DNA of 34,954 nucleotides from an uncultured Pseudomonadota bacterium (lineage in GTDB: Bacteria; Myxococcota_A; UBA796; CAJQPC01), in contig CAJXRZ010000066.1 of the NCBI GenBank assembly GCA_913060515.1, positions 1 to 34,954 on the forward strand, in the 5' to 3' direction. The notes beneath the pieces are model-generated. The model was not told the DNA's origin. It made no database searches and saw only the letters and a program-made list of their open reading frames with translations. Positions 10,688 through 19,143 of this stretch are shown here, in pieces. Position numbers and translations under genes: made by a program. Positions within the stretch are counted from its first letter, which is position 1; each line of letters begins with the position of its first letter.

Positions 10688-11683
10688 TCAGCGGTTCAGC
10701 CGCAGCTCCTCCAGACTTCCCCGGTGGGCCTCGACCGTGGCGTTGGCTTGGCGGAGTCCGTTGCAGAGCCCATTGAAGAGCGCCAGGCCCCAGAGCTTGG
10801 CCAGGTGGCGGTCCCGCGACTGAAGCTGAGCGCGGATGCTGGGGGGCAGCTGCAGGACCCAGGCCGGCTCCACGGCGATGATGTCGCTGGCGCTGGGCTC
10901 CCCATCCACGTCGGCGCCCAGACAGCACAGGGCGCCAGGACGCAGGCGTGTGAGCCTCAGGTGGCCTCCACTGCGGGCGGGATGCCAGAGATCCAGTCGG
11001 CCACTGAGCAAAAGCAGCGGGCCTGCGGAGTCCTGTCCGAAGGTGACGATCCGCTCTCCACCCGCCAGAGAAACCAGCTCTCCGATGGACTCCAGCTCCT
11101 GAGCAAGGTGCAGCAGCCTGTCCATGGGGAACACACCGCTCTGGCGCATGACATCGACCAGAGGAGGAGGCGGAGACTGGGGTCCCGCACGGCCCATCAG
11201 CCGGGCGAACAGGCCCTTTCTTGGGGCCAGCGGCAGATCACATCCTGGCGCCACCGAGGCCACCAGCCGCTGTGTGTCCCGCACACGGGCAATCGCCATT
11301 CGTGCAGCGTGCTCGCGCAAGGGCGGGATCAGCGGGCTGTCCCCGTTCTGCATGTACTCCAGAGAGGCTTGGTCCAAGATCAGCACCCGACAGGGCTGGA
11401 CCGAGAGCACCGTCGCCGCCCGGCGCTTCATCGAGCCGAACAGAGCCAGCTCACCCACCGTGTCTCCTGGGCCGACACGCCCCACTTCGATGAGGTCGGG
11501 CCCAACACACACCGCCAGCTCTCCCGAGAGCACCAGCACCATGGAGGGGTCTTGCTCCCCTTCCCGGATCAGCACCTCACCGGCGCCCAAATCGCAGGCC
11601 GTAAACCCCCGCAGCCCCTGGGCGAGTTGTGCATGCGAGACCTTGCTGAACAGGGCAAGGTCAGCCAGCTTTTCCACGCTCAC
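10688..11683 (-). CDS. Cyclic-nucleotide-binding-domain protein with a degenerate second domain
   Basis: A 331-residue protein. Residues about 5-125 form a cNMP-binding (CAP-like) domain: LFSKVSHAQL at the entry helix, GEVLIREGEQDPSMVLVLSG in the jelly roll, and GDTVGELALFGSMKRRAATV matching the phosphate-binding cassette (GE.aL....R.Atv). A second, weaker copy spans about 205-300 (LLSGRLDLWHP, LRPGALCCLGADVDGEPSA) but has lost the Arg/Glu of the cassette, so it probably does not bind nucleotide. There is no helix-turn-helix or membrane segment, so this is more likely a signalling or adaptor protein than a Crp-type regulator. The GTG start overlaps the stop of the upstream gene (GTGA), so it is coupled to it; it is the last of three minus-strand genes. 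Confidence 0.85.
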   Translation of the reverse strand: MSVEKLADLALFSKVSHAQLAQGLRGFTACDLGAGEVLIREGEQDPSMVLVLSGELAVCVGPDLIEVGRVGPGDTVGELALFGSMKRRAATVLSVQPCRVLILDQASLEYMQNGDSPLIPPLREHAARMAIARVRDTQRLVASVAPGCDLPLAPRKGLFARLMGRAGPQSPPPPLVDVMRQSGVFPMDRLLHLAQELESIGELVSLAGGERIVTFGQDSAGPLLLLSGRLDLWHPARSGGHLRLTRLRPGALCCLGADVDGEPSASDIIAVEPAWVLQLPPSIRAQLQSRDRHLAKLWGLALFNGLCNGLRQANATVEAHRGSLEELRLNR

Positions 11684-12123
11684 AGATAGGCTGCCATGGC
11701 TCGGCCCGTCTGCCAGCTGCTGGCCATCTGGGCGCGGTCATGGGGGCTCAGGCTGGAGGTGCTGGTGGACTCGATCAGGAACTTCCGAATCTGGTAGTCC
11801 CTGGAACCCATCAACACAGAGCTGAAGTAGGAGAGGGCAAAGACGGCCGTGGTGCCTGCGCTGACAAAGCGCCAGCTCACTGCGTCCTCGTAGCGCTCCT
11901 CCCCATCGGCCGTGATCATGGCCCGCGTCGCGAGGACCGTGCCGGCGATGCCGCCGAGCTGCAGCGCTGCGTGGGTCACGCCCAGACCGGTGCGGTCAAA
12001 GGCAAACTGGGGCACACCAACGGGCAGGCCGAGCTTGTACTTGGCCGGCAAGGGCGGCACAGCCACGTTGGGAGGCGGTGGCTCGGCGGCCAGTGAGACC
12101 GCACAGAGGAGCAGGGAGAGCAT
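11680..12123 (-). CDS. Exported hypothetical protein
   Basis: A 147-residue protein with a signal peptide (MLSLLLCAVSLAAE, cut near residue 13) followed by a proline-rich stretch (PPPPNVAVPPLPAKY). After that come Gly/Ala-rich segments that may be one or two membrane-associated helices (about residues 55-70 and 90-107). I recognise no family. It begins 6 bp after the stop of the MXAN_5187-like gene and overlaps the cyclic-nucleotide-binding gene by 4 bp, so the three form one operon. A periplasmic or outer-membrane location is likely. Confidence 0.72.
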   Translation of the reverse strand: MLSLLLCAVSLAAEPPPPNVAVPPLPAKYKLGLPVGVPQFAFDRTGLGVTHAALQLGGIAGTVLATRAMITADGEERYEDAVSWRFVSAGTTAVFALSYFSSVLMGSRDYQIRKFLIESTSTSSLSPHDRAQMASSWQTGRAMAAYL

Positions 12124-12129
12124 GGGACC

Positions 12130-12753
12130 TTAGTGCTTGGGCTTGGCCTTGGCCTTGGGCAGGGCCTTGAGCTTGGCTTTGCCCCCTTCTACCTGGATGC
12201 GGAAGGACACGCGATCGCACTGGTAGCGGGACTTGATGTTCTTGACCTGGGCACGCAGGGCACGCTGCATGGCCGCGTACTCCATGTCCGTGGACTGCCC
12301 ACACTTCTTGCGGGCCTCCATGTAGCGGTCGTAGATCTGGCGGAAGGCTGCATCTTCCTTGCGGGACTTGTCGGCCTTGGCCCGGGTGTCGGCCCGCGCA
12401 GCTTCCATGCGGGACTCGGCGCTGATGCGCTGGCGGTCCTTCAAGTCCGCGCGGAACTTGAACTTGGGGTGGGTGCCACGCTCGATCTGCACCAGGTTGC
12501 GCCGCAGGTAGAGATCGATGGTGTTGAAGCGGGCCCGCAGCTGCTGAAAGCGGAACCGCTGGCGCGTATTGGTGATGGTCTCGCGCAGCATGGTGCGCAC
12601 CAGACGCTGGGTGTCGTCGCGGTAGCGCACTGGCTCCATCGCCTCGACCCCGTTGAAGTACTTCTCGTACTGGATCTTGAGCAAAAACAGAGACTGCTCC
12701 AGCTCGTCGAGCTGGATGTTCAAGGTGCGGTCGAGGCGGTCCAGACGGGCCAA
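12130..12753 (-). CDS. Helical basic protein resembling the myxobacterial MXAN_5187 C-terminal family
   Basis: A 207-residue, strongly helical, Arg/Lys-rich protein. The first 60 residues (LDELEQSLFLLKIQYEKYF, then GVEAMEPVRYRD) resemble a domain that I associate with the myxobacterial protein MXAN_5187, but that match is from memory and unverified. The C-terminus is a Lys/Ala/Pro tail (KALPKAKAKPKH) of the kind that binds nucleic acid or acidic partners. The start appears to be TTG at 12751-12753, since no in-frame ATG or GTG lies nearby upstream and the next Met is 38 residues in. It is the first of three co-directional genes and diverges from a pseudo-receiver regulator across 94 bp. Confidence 0.75.
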   Translation of the reverse strand: MARLDRLDRTLNIQLDELEQSLFLLKIQYEKYFNGVEAMEPVRYRDDTQRLVRTMLRETITNTRQRFRFQQLRARFNTIDLYLRRNLVQIERGTHPKFKFRADLKDRQRISAESRMEAARADTRAKADKSRKEDAAFRQIYDRYMEARKKCGQSTDMEYAAMQRALRAQVKNIKSRYQCDRVSFRIQVEGGKAKLKALPKAKAKPKH

Positions 12754-12847
12754 TGTGATCCCAATGCAGCGGAGTGCAGGCTACCACCGTGCGGGCGGGT
12801 CCCCCAGCAAGTGCAAGGTCAGAGCCATCCGGAGTAGACTCCGAGGC

Positions 12848-13843
12848 GTGTCCATTCTCCCCCTGCAGATCCTGATCGTCGACGATGAACCCAAGTTGGT
12901 GGAGCTCATCGCGGAGTACATGCGCACGCGCGGCCACAACGTCGATGTTGTGCGCGACGGCGCCGAAGCGCTTCGCCGCCTGGAGCAGCAGGGCTACGAC
13001 GCGCTGATCTCCAACCTGAACACCCCGAAGGTGGGCGGCCTGGAGCTCTTGGACGGTCTTCGCGAACGTGGCGATCCCGTCGCCCCCGTGCTGATCACCC
13101 CCTTCGCCGATCTGGAGGGGGCCGTGCGTGCGATTCGCCGCGGCGCTCGGGCCGTGTTGCGCAAACCCCTCAAGCTCGGGGAGCTCCACGACGCCTTGCT
13201 CGACGCCGTTCAGTGGCACCGCGAGCAGAGCGCCCGCCTGCCGCTGCCCCATGCAGAGAGCTTGAACGATGCCTGTCAGCAGGCCAACGCCGAGTCGGCA
13301 GGCGAGCTGCTCCAGGCCCTCAGCGATGCGGCTTTGGACTACGTCGAGGCCAGCTTGGTGATGGTCAAGGAGCCCAGCTTGGGCTGGGTTCCCCTCTTTG
13401 GATCTGGGCTCTTTCCATTCCCGGACCCCTTGGCCGAGGCCGAGGGGCTGAGCCGCTTTGACATCCGGATCGAAGGCCACCGGCGGCCCCCTGCGGCCCG
13501 CGCCCAGCTGGTCGTGGTCGGCAACAGCGCACTCTCCGAGCTGCCCAAAAGGGCCTTGAAGGTGTACTGCGGAATGGTCGGCAGCGCTCTGAGCCGCTTG
13601 TCCTTCCGAGCCGGAATCCCAAAGCCCACGTCCTGGTACCGCGCCGGGTGGGACGCCGCGTTGCCCGCCGATCTTGCCGGACTGGCCGACCCAAGACTGG
13701 GCACCGACCACAGCCACCTACGGCTCTGGTGGACGCTCAGGACGATGGGCATGCAGTGGCTGCCCGCGGTGAGTGAGACCCAGGCGGCCTTTGAGATGCA
13801 GAAGCGCTTTCCGGGGGCCAAGGGTTTCTTGGTGAAGCGTTAG
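12848..13843 (+). CDS. Atypical response regulator: pseudo-receiver plus unknown C-terminal domain
   Basis: From the GTG at 12848 (GAGG just upstream) this is a 331-residue protein. Residues 7-122 are a CheY-like receiver: the acidic pair is VDDE (Asp12, Asp13), the switch Thr is Thr84 and the conserved Lys is Lys106 in LRKPLKL. The phospho-acceptor position, normally Asp, is Asn56 in LISNLNTPKVGG. Such Asp-to-Asn receivers usually cannot be phosphorylated and may act constitutively or bind other ligands. Residues about 130-331 form a mixed alpha/beta output domain that I do not recognise; it has no helix-turn-helix, GGDEF, HD or kinase motif. The gene faces the three-gene unit starting at 12753 across 94 bp and converges with a TPR gene 11 bp downstream. 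Confidence 0.85.
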   Translation: MSILPLQILIVDDEPKLVELIAEYMRTRGHNVDVVRDGAEALRRLEQQGYDALISNLNTPKVGGLELLDGLRERGDPVAPVLITPFADLEGAVRAIRRGARAVLRKPLKLGELHDALLDAVQWHREQSARLPLPHAESLNDACQQANAESAGELLQALSDAALDYVEASLVMVKEPSLGWVPLFGSGLFPFPDPLAEAEGLSRFDIRIEGHRRPPAARAQLVVVGNSALSELPKRALKVYCGMVGSALSRLSFRAGIPKPTSWYRAGWDAALPADLAGLADPRLGTDHSHLRLWWTLRTMGMQWLPAVSETQAAFEMQKRFPGAKGFLVKR

Positions 13844-13854
13844 TCCTCTTCGGC

Positions 13855-14553
13855 CTAGCCCAGCCTTGCCCGCTCCAAGCGCGCCCTCTGGGCCCACGGC
13901 CAACTCTCCCGACGCTTGAAACGCGGTCCATCTTTGGCCAGCAAGATGGCTTCTGCGAAAGTGCTGCGCGCAGCATGTTTGTCCCCTGCGCCACCCTGGG
14001 CACGCCCCAGCCAAAAGAAGGCTTTGGCCGAGGAGCTGTTGGCTGCGGTGGCCTCCTCCAGGATGGGCACGGCCTCGCGGTACAGGTCCATGTTCACGAG
14101 CTTGGCGCCCAAGTCTACGAGGGGCTCACCGGCAAAGGCATCGCGGCCTCGGGCGGACCAACAGCGCTCCAAAGCCTGCTTGGCGGGCTCCAGCTGGTGG
14201 GTGTTCAGTAGAGCGCGCCCCAAGAGCCAAGCCGCCTCTGCGTTTCCCTTCGGACCTGCATCGGCCTGCTCCAGGTGGGGGATGGCCTCCTTGCTCTTGT
14301 GGAACTTGAGCAGCAGTCGACCCCGCTCCAAGTGCGCGACCCGGTCATGGGGATTGGCGCGCAGTACCCCCTCCAAGTGCCGCATCTGGCGCCACTCGGA
14401 GAAGAACTTGGCGGGGTTGAAGAAGCGCCCGCGGGCGCGGCCCTCCGCCAGCCAGATCAGGGCAATCACCACGCCGATGGCCAACAGGGGATTGCCGGTG
14501 ACCAGCCAGATCAGACCGCCGAAGAGGTAGTTCACAGCGCAGCTCCGCAGCAA
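13855..14553 (-). CDS. Membrane-anchored TPR-repeat protein
   Basis: A 232-residue protein with one N-terminal membrane helix (LLAIGVVIALIWLAEG, about residues 23-38) followed by a run of helical pairs spaced about 34 residues apart. These contain typical TPR positions: ANPHDRVAHLERGRLLLKF, GNAEAAWLLGRALLNTHQ and SSAKAFFWLGRAQGGAGDKH. TPR repeats mediate protein-protein contacts, here in the cytoplasm or periplasm next to the inner membrane. The start is uncertain: an in-frame GTG at 14533-14535 would remove six residues (MLRSCA). It sits 58 bp after the acyltransferase-like gene on the same strand and may share its transcript. Its partners cannot be read from sequence. Confidence 0.82.
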   Translation of the reverse strand: MLRSCAVNYLFGGLIWLVTGNPLLAIGVVIALIWLAEGRARGRFFNPAKFFSEWRQMRHLEGVLRANPHDRVAHLERGRLLLKFHKSKEAIPHLEQADAGPKGNAEAAWLLGRALLNTHQLEPAKQALERCWSARGRDAFAGEPLVDLGAKLVNMDLYREAVPILEEATAANSSSAKAFFWLGRAQGGAGDKHAARSTFAEAILLAKDGPRFKRRESWPWAQRARLERARLG

Positions 14554-14611
14554 CGCAGCAAGGGCGCCAGCAAGCCAGCGAGGCCGGGGTCAATGCAAGG
14601 GTGCTGCGCGC

Positions 14612-15730
14612 TCACAGGTACCTCAGCCAAACCCAGTCGGGGTGCTTCTGCTTGAGCTGGCCCCAGAGCATGCAGAGAGGCCAGAGACCCAGCAAGAGGA
14701 GGGCCCACGCACCCAGAATCAAGGTCAGGGACAAGGGCGCATCTGCAGGAATCGCCTCCACACCGTAGCGGCTCTGGGCATAGGCCAAGCCGGCCAGGTG
14801 GGCCAAGGGCAGGTGCAGCAAGTAGAAGAACATGGGCACTTTGCCGAAGACCTCCAACACACGGGCGGGCAGTCCCTCGAGCCGCGCCAACAAGGGCAAG
14901 AGCAGCGCGGCCCCACCGATGGTCATGCATTGAAAGACCAATGACGGCGGGTATTTGGATGGGTTCAAGAAATGCATCGCGGTGGTGCCGGGGCGAGGAT
15001 GGGACGACCAAGGGTTGGGGTCGCCGAAGCCGTTCATGCCGCGCAGAACCACAAAGACGAGCACCAGCACAACGCCAAGCAGCCAGCTCCACTTACGCAG
15101 ATCTGCGTTCTTCACGGCACCGGCCAGGCCATAGCCAGTGGCCATCACGCCCGCCCAGGGAAGGATGACGTAGCTCTGCTGGAACCAGTGTCCCGCGACC
15201 TCTCGGCCTTGTGGCCGCAACAGAAAGTCAGCCCCCGTGCGCGCCACCGAGGCCATCTGGGGCTCAACGCTCACCCACTCCGGGAAGAAAGCCAGCCCCA
15301 CGGTGATGCCCAAGCCCACCGCGAGCACCCCTCTGCGGGGCAACCAGAGCAACAAGGAGAGCACCACCATGGCGCCGCCGATGGCCCACATCACGCCCAG
15401 GTGGGTCACCTCCAGGTTGAAGTACCAGGAGAAGGAGATCCAGGTGGGCTCCAGCAGCATCAACCAGAGGCCGCGCGTGAGCAGAAAGGTGATGCCTTGG
15501 CGCTTTGAGCGCTTGGGCAAGTACAGGCCAACGGAGATGCCAGCCAGCAGAACAAAGATGGGGGCGCAGAAGTGGGTGACCCAACGCATCAGAAAGAAGG
15601 GCCAGGTGGTGCTGTCCCAGTTCTCGGGGCTCACGCCCGCTGGCTGAAAGAAGTCCCGAACGTGGTCCAAGGCCATGAGAGCGATGACCAGACCGCGCAG
15701 ACGGTCCAGCGAAGGGATTCGGCCGCTCAC
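14612..15730 (-). CDS. DUF1624 / heparan-alpha-glucosaminide N-acetyltransferase-like membrane protein
   Basis: A 372-residue integral membrane protein with about ten hydrophobic segments. The N-terminus RIPSLDRLRGLVIALMALDH matches the start of the DUF1624/HGSNAT-like group (R..sLD.lRG..i..M...H), where the His after the first helix is thought to take part in acyl transfer. These proteins, and the related YeiB-type proteins, are believed to move acyl groups across the membrane to sugars or other acceptors; the substrate is unknown here. The start is GTG, overlapping the stop of the TerB-like gene (GTGA), so it is translated after it. A TPR gene follows 58 bp downstream. Confidence 0.8.
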   Translation of the reverse strand: MSGRIPSLDRLRGLVIALMALDHVRDFFQPAGVSPENWDSTTWPFFLMRWVTHFCAPIFVLLAGISVGLYLPKRSKRQGITFLLTRGLWLMLLEPTWISFSWYFNLEVTHLGVMWAIGGAMVVLSLLLWLPRRGVLAVGLGITVGLAFFPEWVSVEPQMASVARTGADFLLRPQGREVAGHWFQQSYVILPWAGVMATGYGLAGAVKNADLRKWSWLLGVVLVLVFVVLRGMNGFGDPNPWSSHPRPGTTAMHFLNPSKYPPSLVFQCMTIGGAALLLPLLARLEGLPARVLEVFGKVPMFFYLLHLPLAHLAGLAYAQSRYGVEAIPADAPLSLTLILGAWALLLLGLWPLCMLWGQLKQKHPDWVWLRYL

Positions 15731-16581
15731 TCGGGGGCCTGCTGGCCTCGCAGGGGGTCGATCTCTTCAATCTCCTTCATCACCAGCTTCTCAAAGCTGG
15801 CCAGACGCTTGCTCAGGACAGGGTGATCCTCCTCCTCCGCCCACTCTCGTAGACCGACCGTCAGGTGCCCCAGGTTGCGCTGCCGCCGCAGGATGCGTCG
15901 TTCGGTCTCCGCATCCCACTTCTCCTTCTCCCGCCGGCGCCCGGGATCCAACAAGACGCGCATCGCCAGGAAGCTGAGCACGCCCAAGGCCACCACGATG
16001 CCGACGCCCGGAATCGCAGCGCCCATGCCCATCGCAGCCAAGGCCGCCACGGCGCCCTTGCCCATGCCCAAGAGCGAGCCGGAGAAGAGCAGCGCGGCCT
16101 TGGGAATGGCCAGACCGGTCAGTCCGCTGGCGGCCTGCTTGATGGCCCGGACTTGGTCATCTTCACTCAGGCCCAAAGCGCGGATGCGACGCACCTCCCA
16201 GATGAACTCCTCGATGGCCAGGCCTTGCTCGCGGCTCACACCCAGCGCGTCTCGAATCGTGCGCATGGCGCGCTGCTCGGCCAGGACCAGTTCCTCATCG
16301 GCGAGGGCCACATCCGTGAGGTGCATGACAACACCAAAGCGGAGTTCCTTGCTTCCTTTCTGAAGCTCAGGCAGCACATCTTCCAGCTCGGGTGGGTCCA
16401 GCATCCAGCCGCGCACCGTGCGCCTGGATTCATCGCTGAAGCGCTCCAACTCTACGCACTCCAGGACCAAGGCCAGCTCTGCGGCATCCACGTGGCCGTC
16501 GGAGGCCGCCATGGCGAGCTGCAGGCCGACGAAGGCGAGCTGCTGGGCTTCGGGGAGGGCCTGAAAGTCGAGGCTGGACAT
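15727..16581 (-). CDS. TerB-like domain protein with membrane segments
   Basis: A 284-residue protein from the ATG at 16579-16581 (an in-frame GTG 15 bases upstream is also possible; neither has a clear ribosome-binding site). Residues about 5-130 read as a TerB/DjlA-like all-helical domain: MAASDGHVDAAELALVLE and then a second acidic pair LADEELVLAEQRAM, the two sites that bind metal in TerB proteins. A Gly/Ala-rich hydrophobic region (about 165-215) gives one or two membrane helices, and the C-terminus is charged and helical. TerB domains occur in tellurite-resistance and stress systems and as sensors in membrane-linked complexes. No other ter gene is present, so a tellurite role should not be assumed. 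It overlaps the following acyltransferase-like gene by 4 bp. Confidence 0.78.
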   Translation of the reverse strand: MSSLDFQALPEAQQLAFVGLQLAMAASDGHVDAAELALVLECVELERFSDESRRTVRGWMLDPPELEDVLPELQKGSKELRFGVVMHLTDVALADEELVLAEQRAMRTIRDALGVSREQGLAIEEFIWEVRRIRALGLSEDDQVRAIKQAASGLTGLAIPKAALLFSGSLLGMGKGAVAALAAMGMGAAIPGVGIVVALGVLSFLAMRVLLDPGRRREKEKWDAETERRILRRQRNLGHLTVGLREWAEEEDHPVLSKRLASFEKLVMKEIEEIDPLRGQQAPE

Positions 16582-16701
16582 GGCGGGAGGATACACCCTA
16601 GACCGGGAAAGACGGCCGGGGCTCCGCTCGGGTGAGAGTGTCCCAGGACTGGACCTGCCCCTCGCCCAACAGCGGCCTTAGCCTTTGGGCAGGAGGCCCC
16701 C

Positions 16702-17727
16702 ATGGCTCAGCTCGTAGATGGACAGTGGGTAGAGGACCTGGCCGTCCCCAAGAACCCCGATGGGAGCTGGACCCGGGTGCCCGCCAAGGTCCACGGCTGG
16801 ATCCGTCAGGGCAGCGCCTTCGCCCCCGAGGCGGGCCGCTACCACCTCTGGCTGGCGTGGAACTGCACCTGGTCCCAGCGCACTCTGATCGTACGCAACC
16901 TGCTCGGAATGCAGGAAGCCTTCCCAGCGACCATGGCGCACTGGCACCGCAACGAGAACGGTTGGTGGTTCCGCTCGGGTTTGGACGCGCTGCAGGCCGA
17001 TGCGCCCCAGAGCTGGGAGGCCTGGAACTCGGAGAAGGGATTCCAGCCCGCTGAGCCCGCGCCGGGGCTGCCGCTCTACCGCATCTACCAGGCCCACGAC
17101 GCCCACTTCACCGGGCGCTGCACCGTGCCGGCCCTCTGGGACCGCCAGAGCGGGCGCATGGTGAACAACGAGTCCTCGGAGATCCTCAAGATGCTCCAAG
17201 AGGACTGCCACGCTCTGGGGATTGGCCGGGCGCTGCGGCCCAAGGCCTTGGAGGCCCGCATCGACGAGACCAATACCTGGGTCTACGATGCCATCAACAA
17301 TGGCGTCTACAAGGTGGGCTTCGCCCGCAGCCAAGGGGCCTACGAGATCGCCCTGCACGCGCTCTTCAACGCTCTGGACCGCTGCGAGCGCATCCTCTCC
17401 GAGCAGCGCTACCTCTGCGGAGCGGTGCTGACCGAGGCCGACGTGCGTCTGTTCCCCACCTTGGTGCGCTTTGATGCCGTGTACTTCCAACACTTCAAGT
17501 GCAGCATCCGGCGCATCGCCGACTACCCACATCTCTCCGAGTATTTGCGGGACCTGTATCAAACCCCCGGCTTCCCCGAGACCGTGAACGTGAACTTCAC
17601 CAAGCTGGGCTACATGGGCCGATCCGAGCGGCTGAACCCCTCGCGCATCATCCCTCCAGGGCCCGCGCTGGACTGGGATCTCCCTCACTCTCGCGGTGGG
17701 GAGGCGGCCTTCGCAAGGCGGGGATAG
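16702..17727 (+). CDS. Glutathionyl-hydroquinone reductase-like (Xi-class) glutathione transferase
   Basis: A 341-residue protein of the ECM4/YqjG type. The N-terminal thioredoxin-like domain has the motif RYHLWLAWNCTWSQRTLIVR, where Cys55 takes the place of the catalytic Cys in the family's CPWAHR motif. The flanking residues are changed (NCTWSQ instead of ACPWAH), but the Cys and following Arg remain. The helical C-terminal domain contains WVYDAINNGVYKVGFA and YLCGAVLTEADVRLFPTLVR, the most conserved block of the class. These enzymes reduce glutathionyl-hydroquinones with glutathione. AGGAGG lies 5 bases before the ATG. A hypothetical gene starts 10 bp after the stop and is probably co-transcribed. 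Confidence 0.9.
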   Translation: MAQLVDGQWVEDLAVPKNPDGSWTRVPAKVHGWIRQGSAFAPEAGRYHLWLAWNCTWSQRTLIVRNLLGMQEAFPATMAHWHRNENGWWFRSGLDALQADAPQSWEAWNSEKGFQPAEPAPGLPLYRIYQAHDAHFTGRCTVPALWDRQSGRMVNNESSEILKMLQEDCHALGIGRALRPKALEARIDETNTWVYDAINNGVYKVGFARSQGAYEIALHALFNALDRCERILSEQRYLCGAVLTEADVRLFPTLVRFDAVYFQHFKCSIRRIADYPHLSEYLRDLYQTPGFPETVNVNFTKLGYMGRSERLNPSRIIPPGPALDWDLPHSRGGEAAFARRG

Positions 17728-17737
17728 AGCCCGCCTC

Positions 17738-18307
17738 ATGAATGACAACCTCAAGTTCGACGGCCTGTACCGCCACCTCAGCTCCGGCGGCTACTGCAAC
17801 TGGTGGCGCTTCTACGAAGACGGGGTGTCCGTGCGCGGCCAGACCACGCCCCAGTCCTACGCCCAGGTGGCCACTTGGCTGAACCGGGACAAGCAGACCC
17901 ACTGTCCCTTCTCTTGGGCGGACGAGCGAAGCTTGGATCTGGAGCTGCGTGTCCCGCACCCCCACGATGCGACCGTGACCACCTTCCAGCGCACCGTTCA
18001 CGTCGGCGAGGGCACCATCGCGGACCAAGCCAAGGGCGAGAAGCGCAGCCCAGTGGAGCTCTACACCTTCATCCCCATGTCCGCCGAGATGCTCGATCCA
18101 GGACCCGGTCCCCACAAGCTTCAGCGCATCAGCTACGCAAAGCTGCTCAAGCAGGGCATCCCCGAGGCGCACATTGATCTACTCAAGCGCGGCTCCATGA
18201 GCGTGAAGGTCATGCAGAGCGCCACGGCCGAGGAGATCAGTCTGAAGAACGAGCTCTCCCTGAAGATCGCCCGGCAGATCGTGGCTTGGCGAGACGGCCA
18301 AGCCTAG
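17738..18307 (+). CDS. Hypothetical cytoplasmic protein
   Basis: A 189-residue soluble protein from the ATG at 17738. It has no signal peptide, membrane segment or motif that I know. The first 60 residues are aromatic-rich with an SSGGYCNWWRFYEDG stretch, the middle looks beta-rich, and the end is helical and charged (EEISLKNELSLKIARQIVAW). It follows the glutathione-transferase-like gene by 10 bp and its coding pattern matches its neighbours, so it is real and probably in the same operon. It converges on the next gene with only 3 bp between the stops. Confidence 0.75.
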   Translation: MNDNLKFDGLYRHLSSGGYCNWWRFYEDGVSVRGQTTPQSYAQVATWLNRDKQTHCPFSWADERSLDLELRVPHPHDATVTTFQRTVHVGEGTIADQAKGEKRSPVELYTFIPMSAEMLDPGPGPHKLQRISYAKLLKQGIPEAHIDLLKRGSMSVKVMQSATAEEISLKNELSLKIARQIVAWRDGQA

Positions 18308-18310
18308 CGG

Positions 18311-19123
18311 CTACTTGCTGGGCCCATTGCCCACACCGCTCTCGTCGCTTGTTCCGCCTGAGCTCCCAGCGCCGCCTTGGGTCTGGTTGAGGATGTCCCA
18401 GACCGTCGCGCCGTCGACTTGGGCGCTGAGCATGACCCCTTGGATGGGGCCAGCCGCGGTGATGCGGTACTCATACTGGGCATTCAGCGCCACGCCAGCC
18501 AGGGTACCGTTGATGCCGCCCACGTAGCTAAACTCGTGCCCAAAGCCAGGCAGCTTGCTGTCCACCGTGTCCCAGTCGACCCGGCGTGAGGCGGTGTCGA
18601 CCCAGGCTGGGGAGACCCCCACGTAGATCTTGGCCTGGTCAACGCCGGCGCTCAGAGTCACTGGAAGCTCGGCACCAAAGGTGGGATCCAGCTCCACAGC
18701 CCGGTAGGTCCACTGGTTGTAGAAGATGTCAGGCCCCGCTTGTATGCCCACGTTCTTCCAGGCCGGGCCGATGAAAGAGCCCACGCGCACGTCCAGGCCT
18801 TCTGCCTTGGCGCCATCCGCCGCGCTGGCGATGTAGGTCACCCCAACACGGCTGCGACCCGACCACCGGGGCAGAGGGGTGTTGATGTACTTGTAGGTGA
18901 CCCCAGCCTCTCCACCCACCGTCACGGTCGTGGTGGTGGTGCTGCCGTTGGAGTAGACCTGCCCGCCACCACCAGGGGTGACGTACCAGTCGTTGACCCA
19001 CTGAGGCTTCTTCTTCTTCTTGCCACCCTTCTTCTTGGCCCCGAGTATGACGGGTTGCAGAGTGGGCAGAGCCGCGGTGGCAGAGGGGGTCGCGCTGGCA
19101 AGCGCGCTCATCAACAGCAACAT
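18311..19123 (-). CDS. Probable outer-membrane protein with a basic N-terminal patch
   Basis: A 270-residue protein from the ATG at 19121-19123, which has AAGGAAGGA upstream; a longer in-frame start would overlap the glutamine amidotransferase. A short signal peptide (MLLLMSALASATPSATA) leads into a very basic stretch (LGAKKKGGKKKKKPQW). Beta-rich Gly/Thr/Tyr segments follow (QVYSNGSTTTTTVTVGGEAG, then GVTYIASAADG and AQYEYRITAAG), as expected of an outer-membrane barrel. The tail is low-complexity Gly/Ser (GGAGSSGGTSDESG) and does not end in the usual aromatic, so the barrel may not include the final residues. No named family is recognised. It lies 20 bp after the amidotransferase gene on the same strand. 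Confidence 0.72.
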   Translation of the reverse strand: MLLLMSALASATPSATAALPTLQPVILGAKKKGGKKKKKPQWVNDWYVTPGGGGQVYSNGSTTTTTVTVGGEAGVTYKYINTPLPRWSGRSRVGVTYIASAADGAKAEGLDVRVGSFIGPAWKNVGIQAGPDIFYNQWTYRAVELDPTFGAELPVTLSAGVDQAKIYVGVSPAWVDTASRRVDWDTVDSKLPGFGHEFSYVGGINGTLAGVALNAQYEYRITAAGPIQGVMLSAQVDGATVWDILNQTQGGAGSSGGTSDESGVGNGPSK

Positions 19124-19143
19124 GTGGGGTCCTTCCTTGCGCG

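Noticed and set aside
15727-16581. Tellurite-resistance locus
   Set aside because: Only a TerB-like domain is present; no other ter genes lie in the window, and TerB domains occur in many unrelated proteins.
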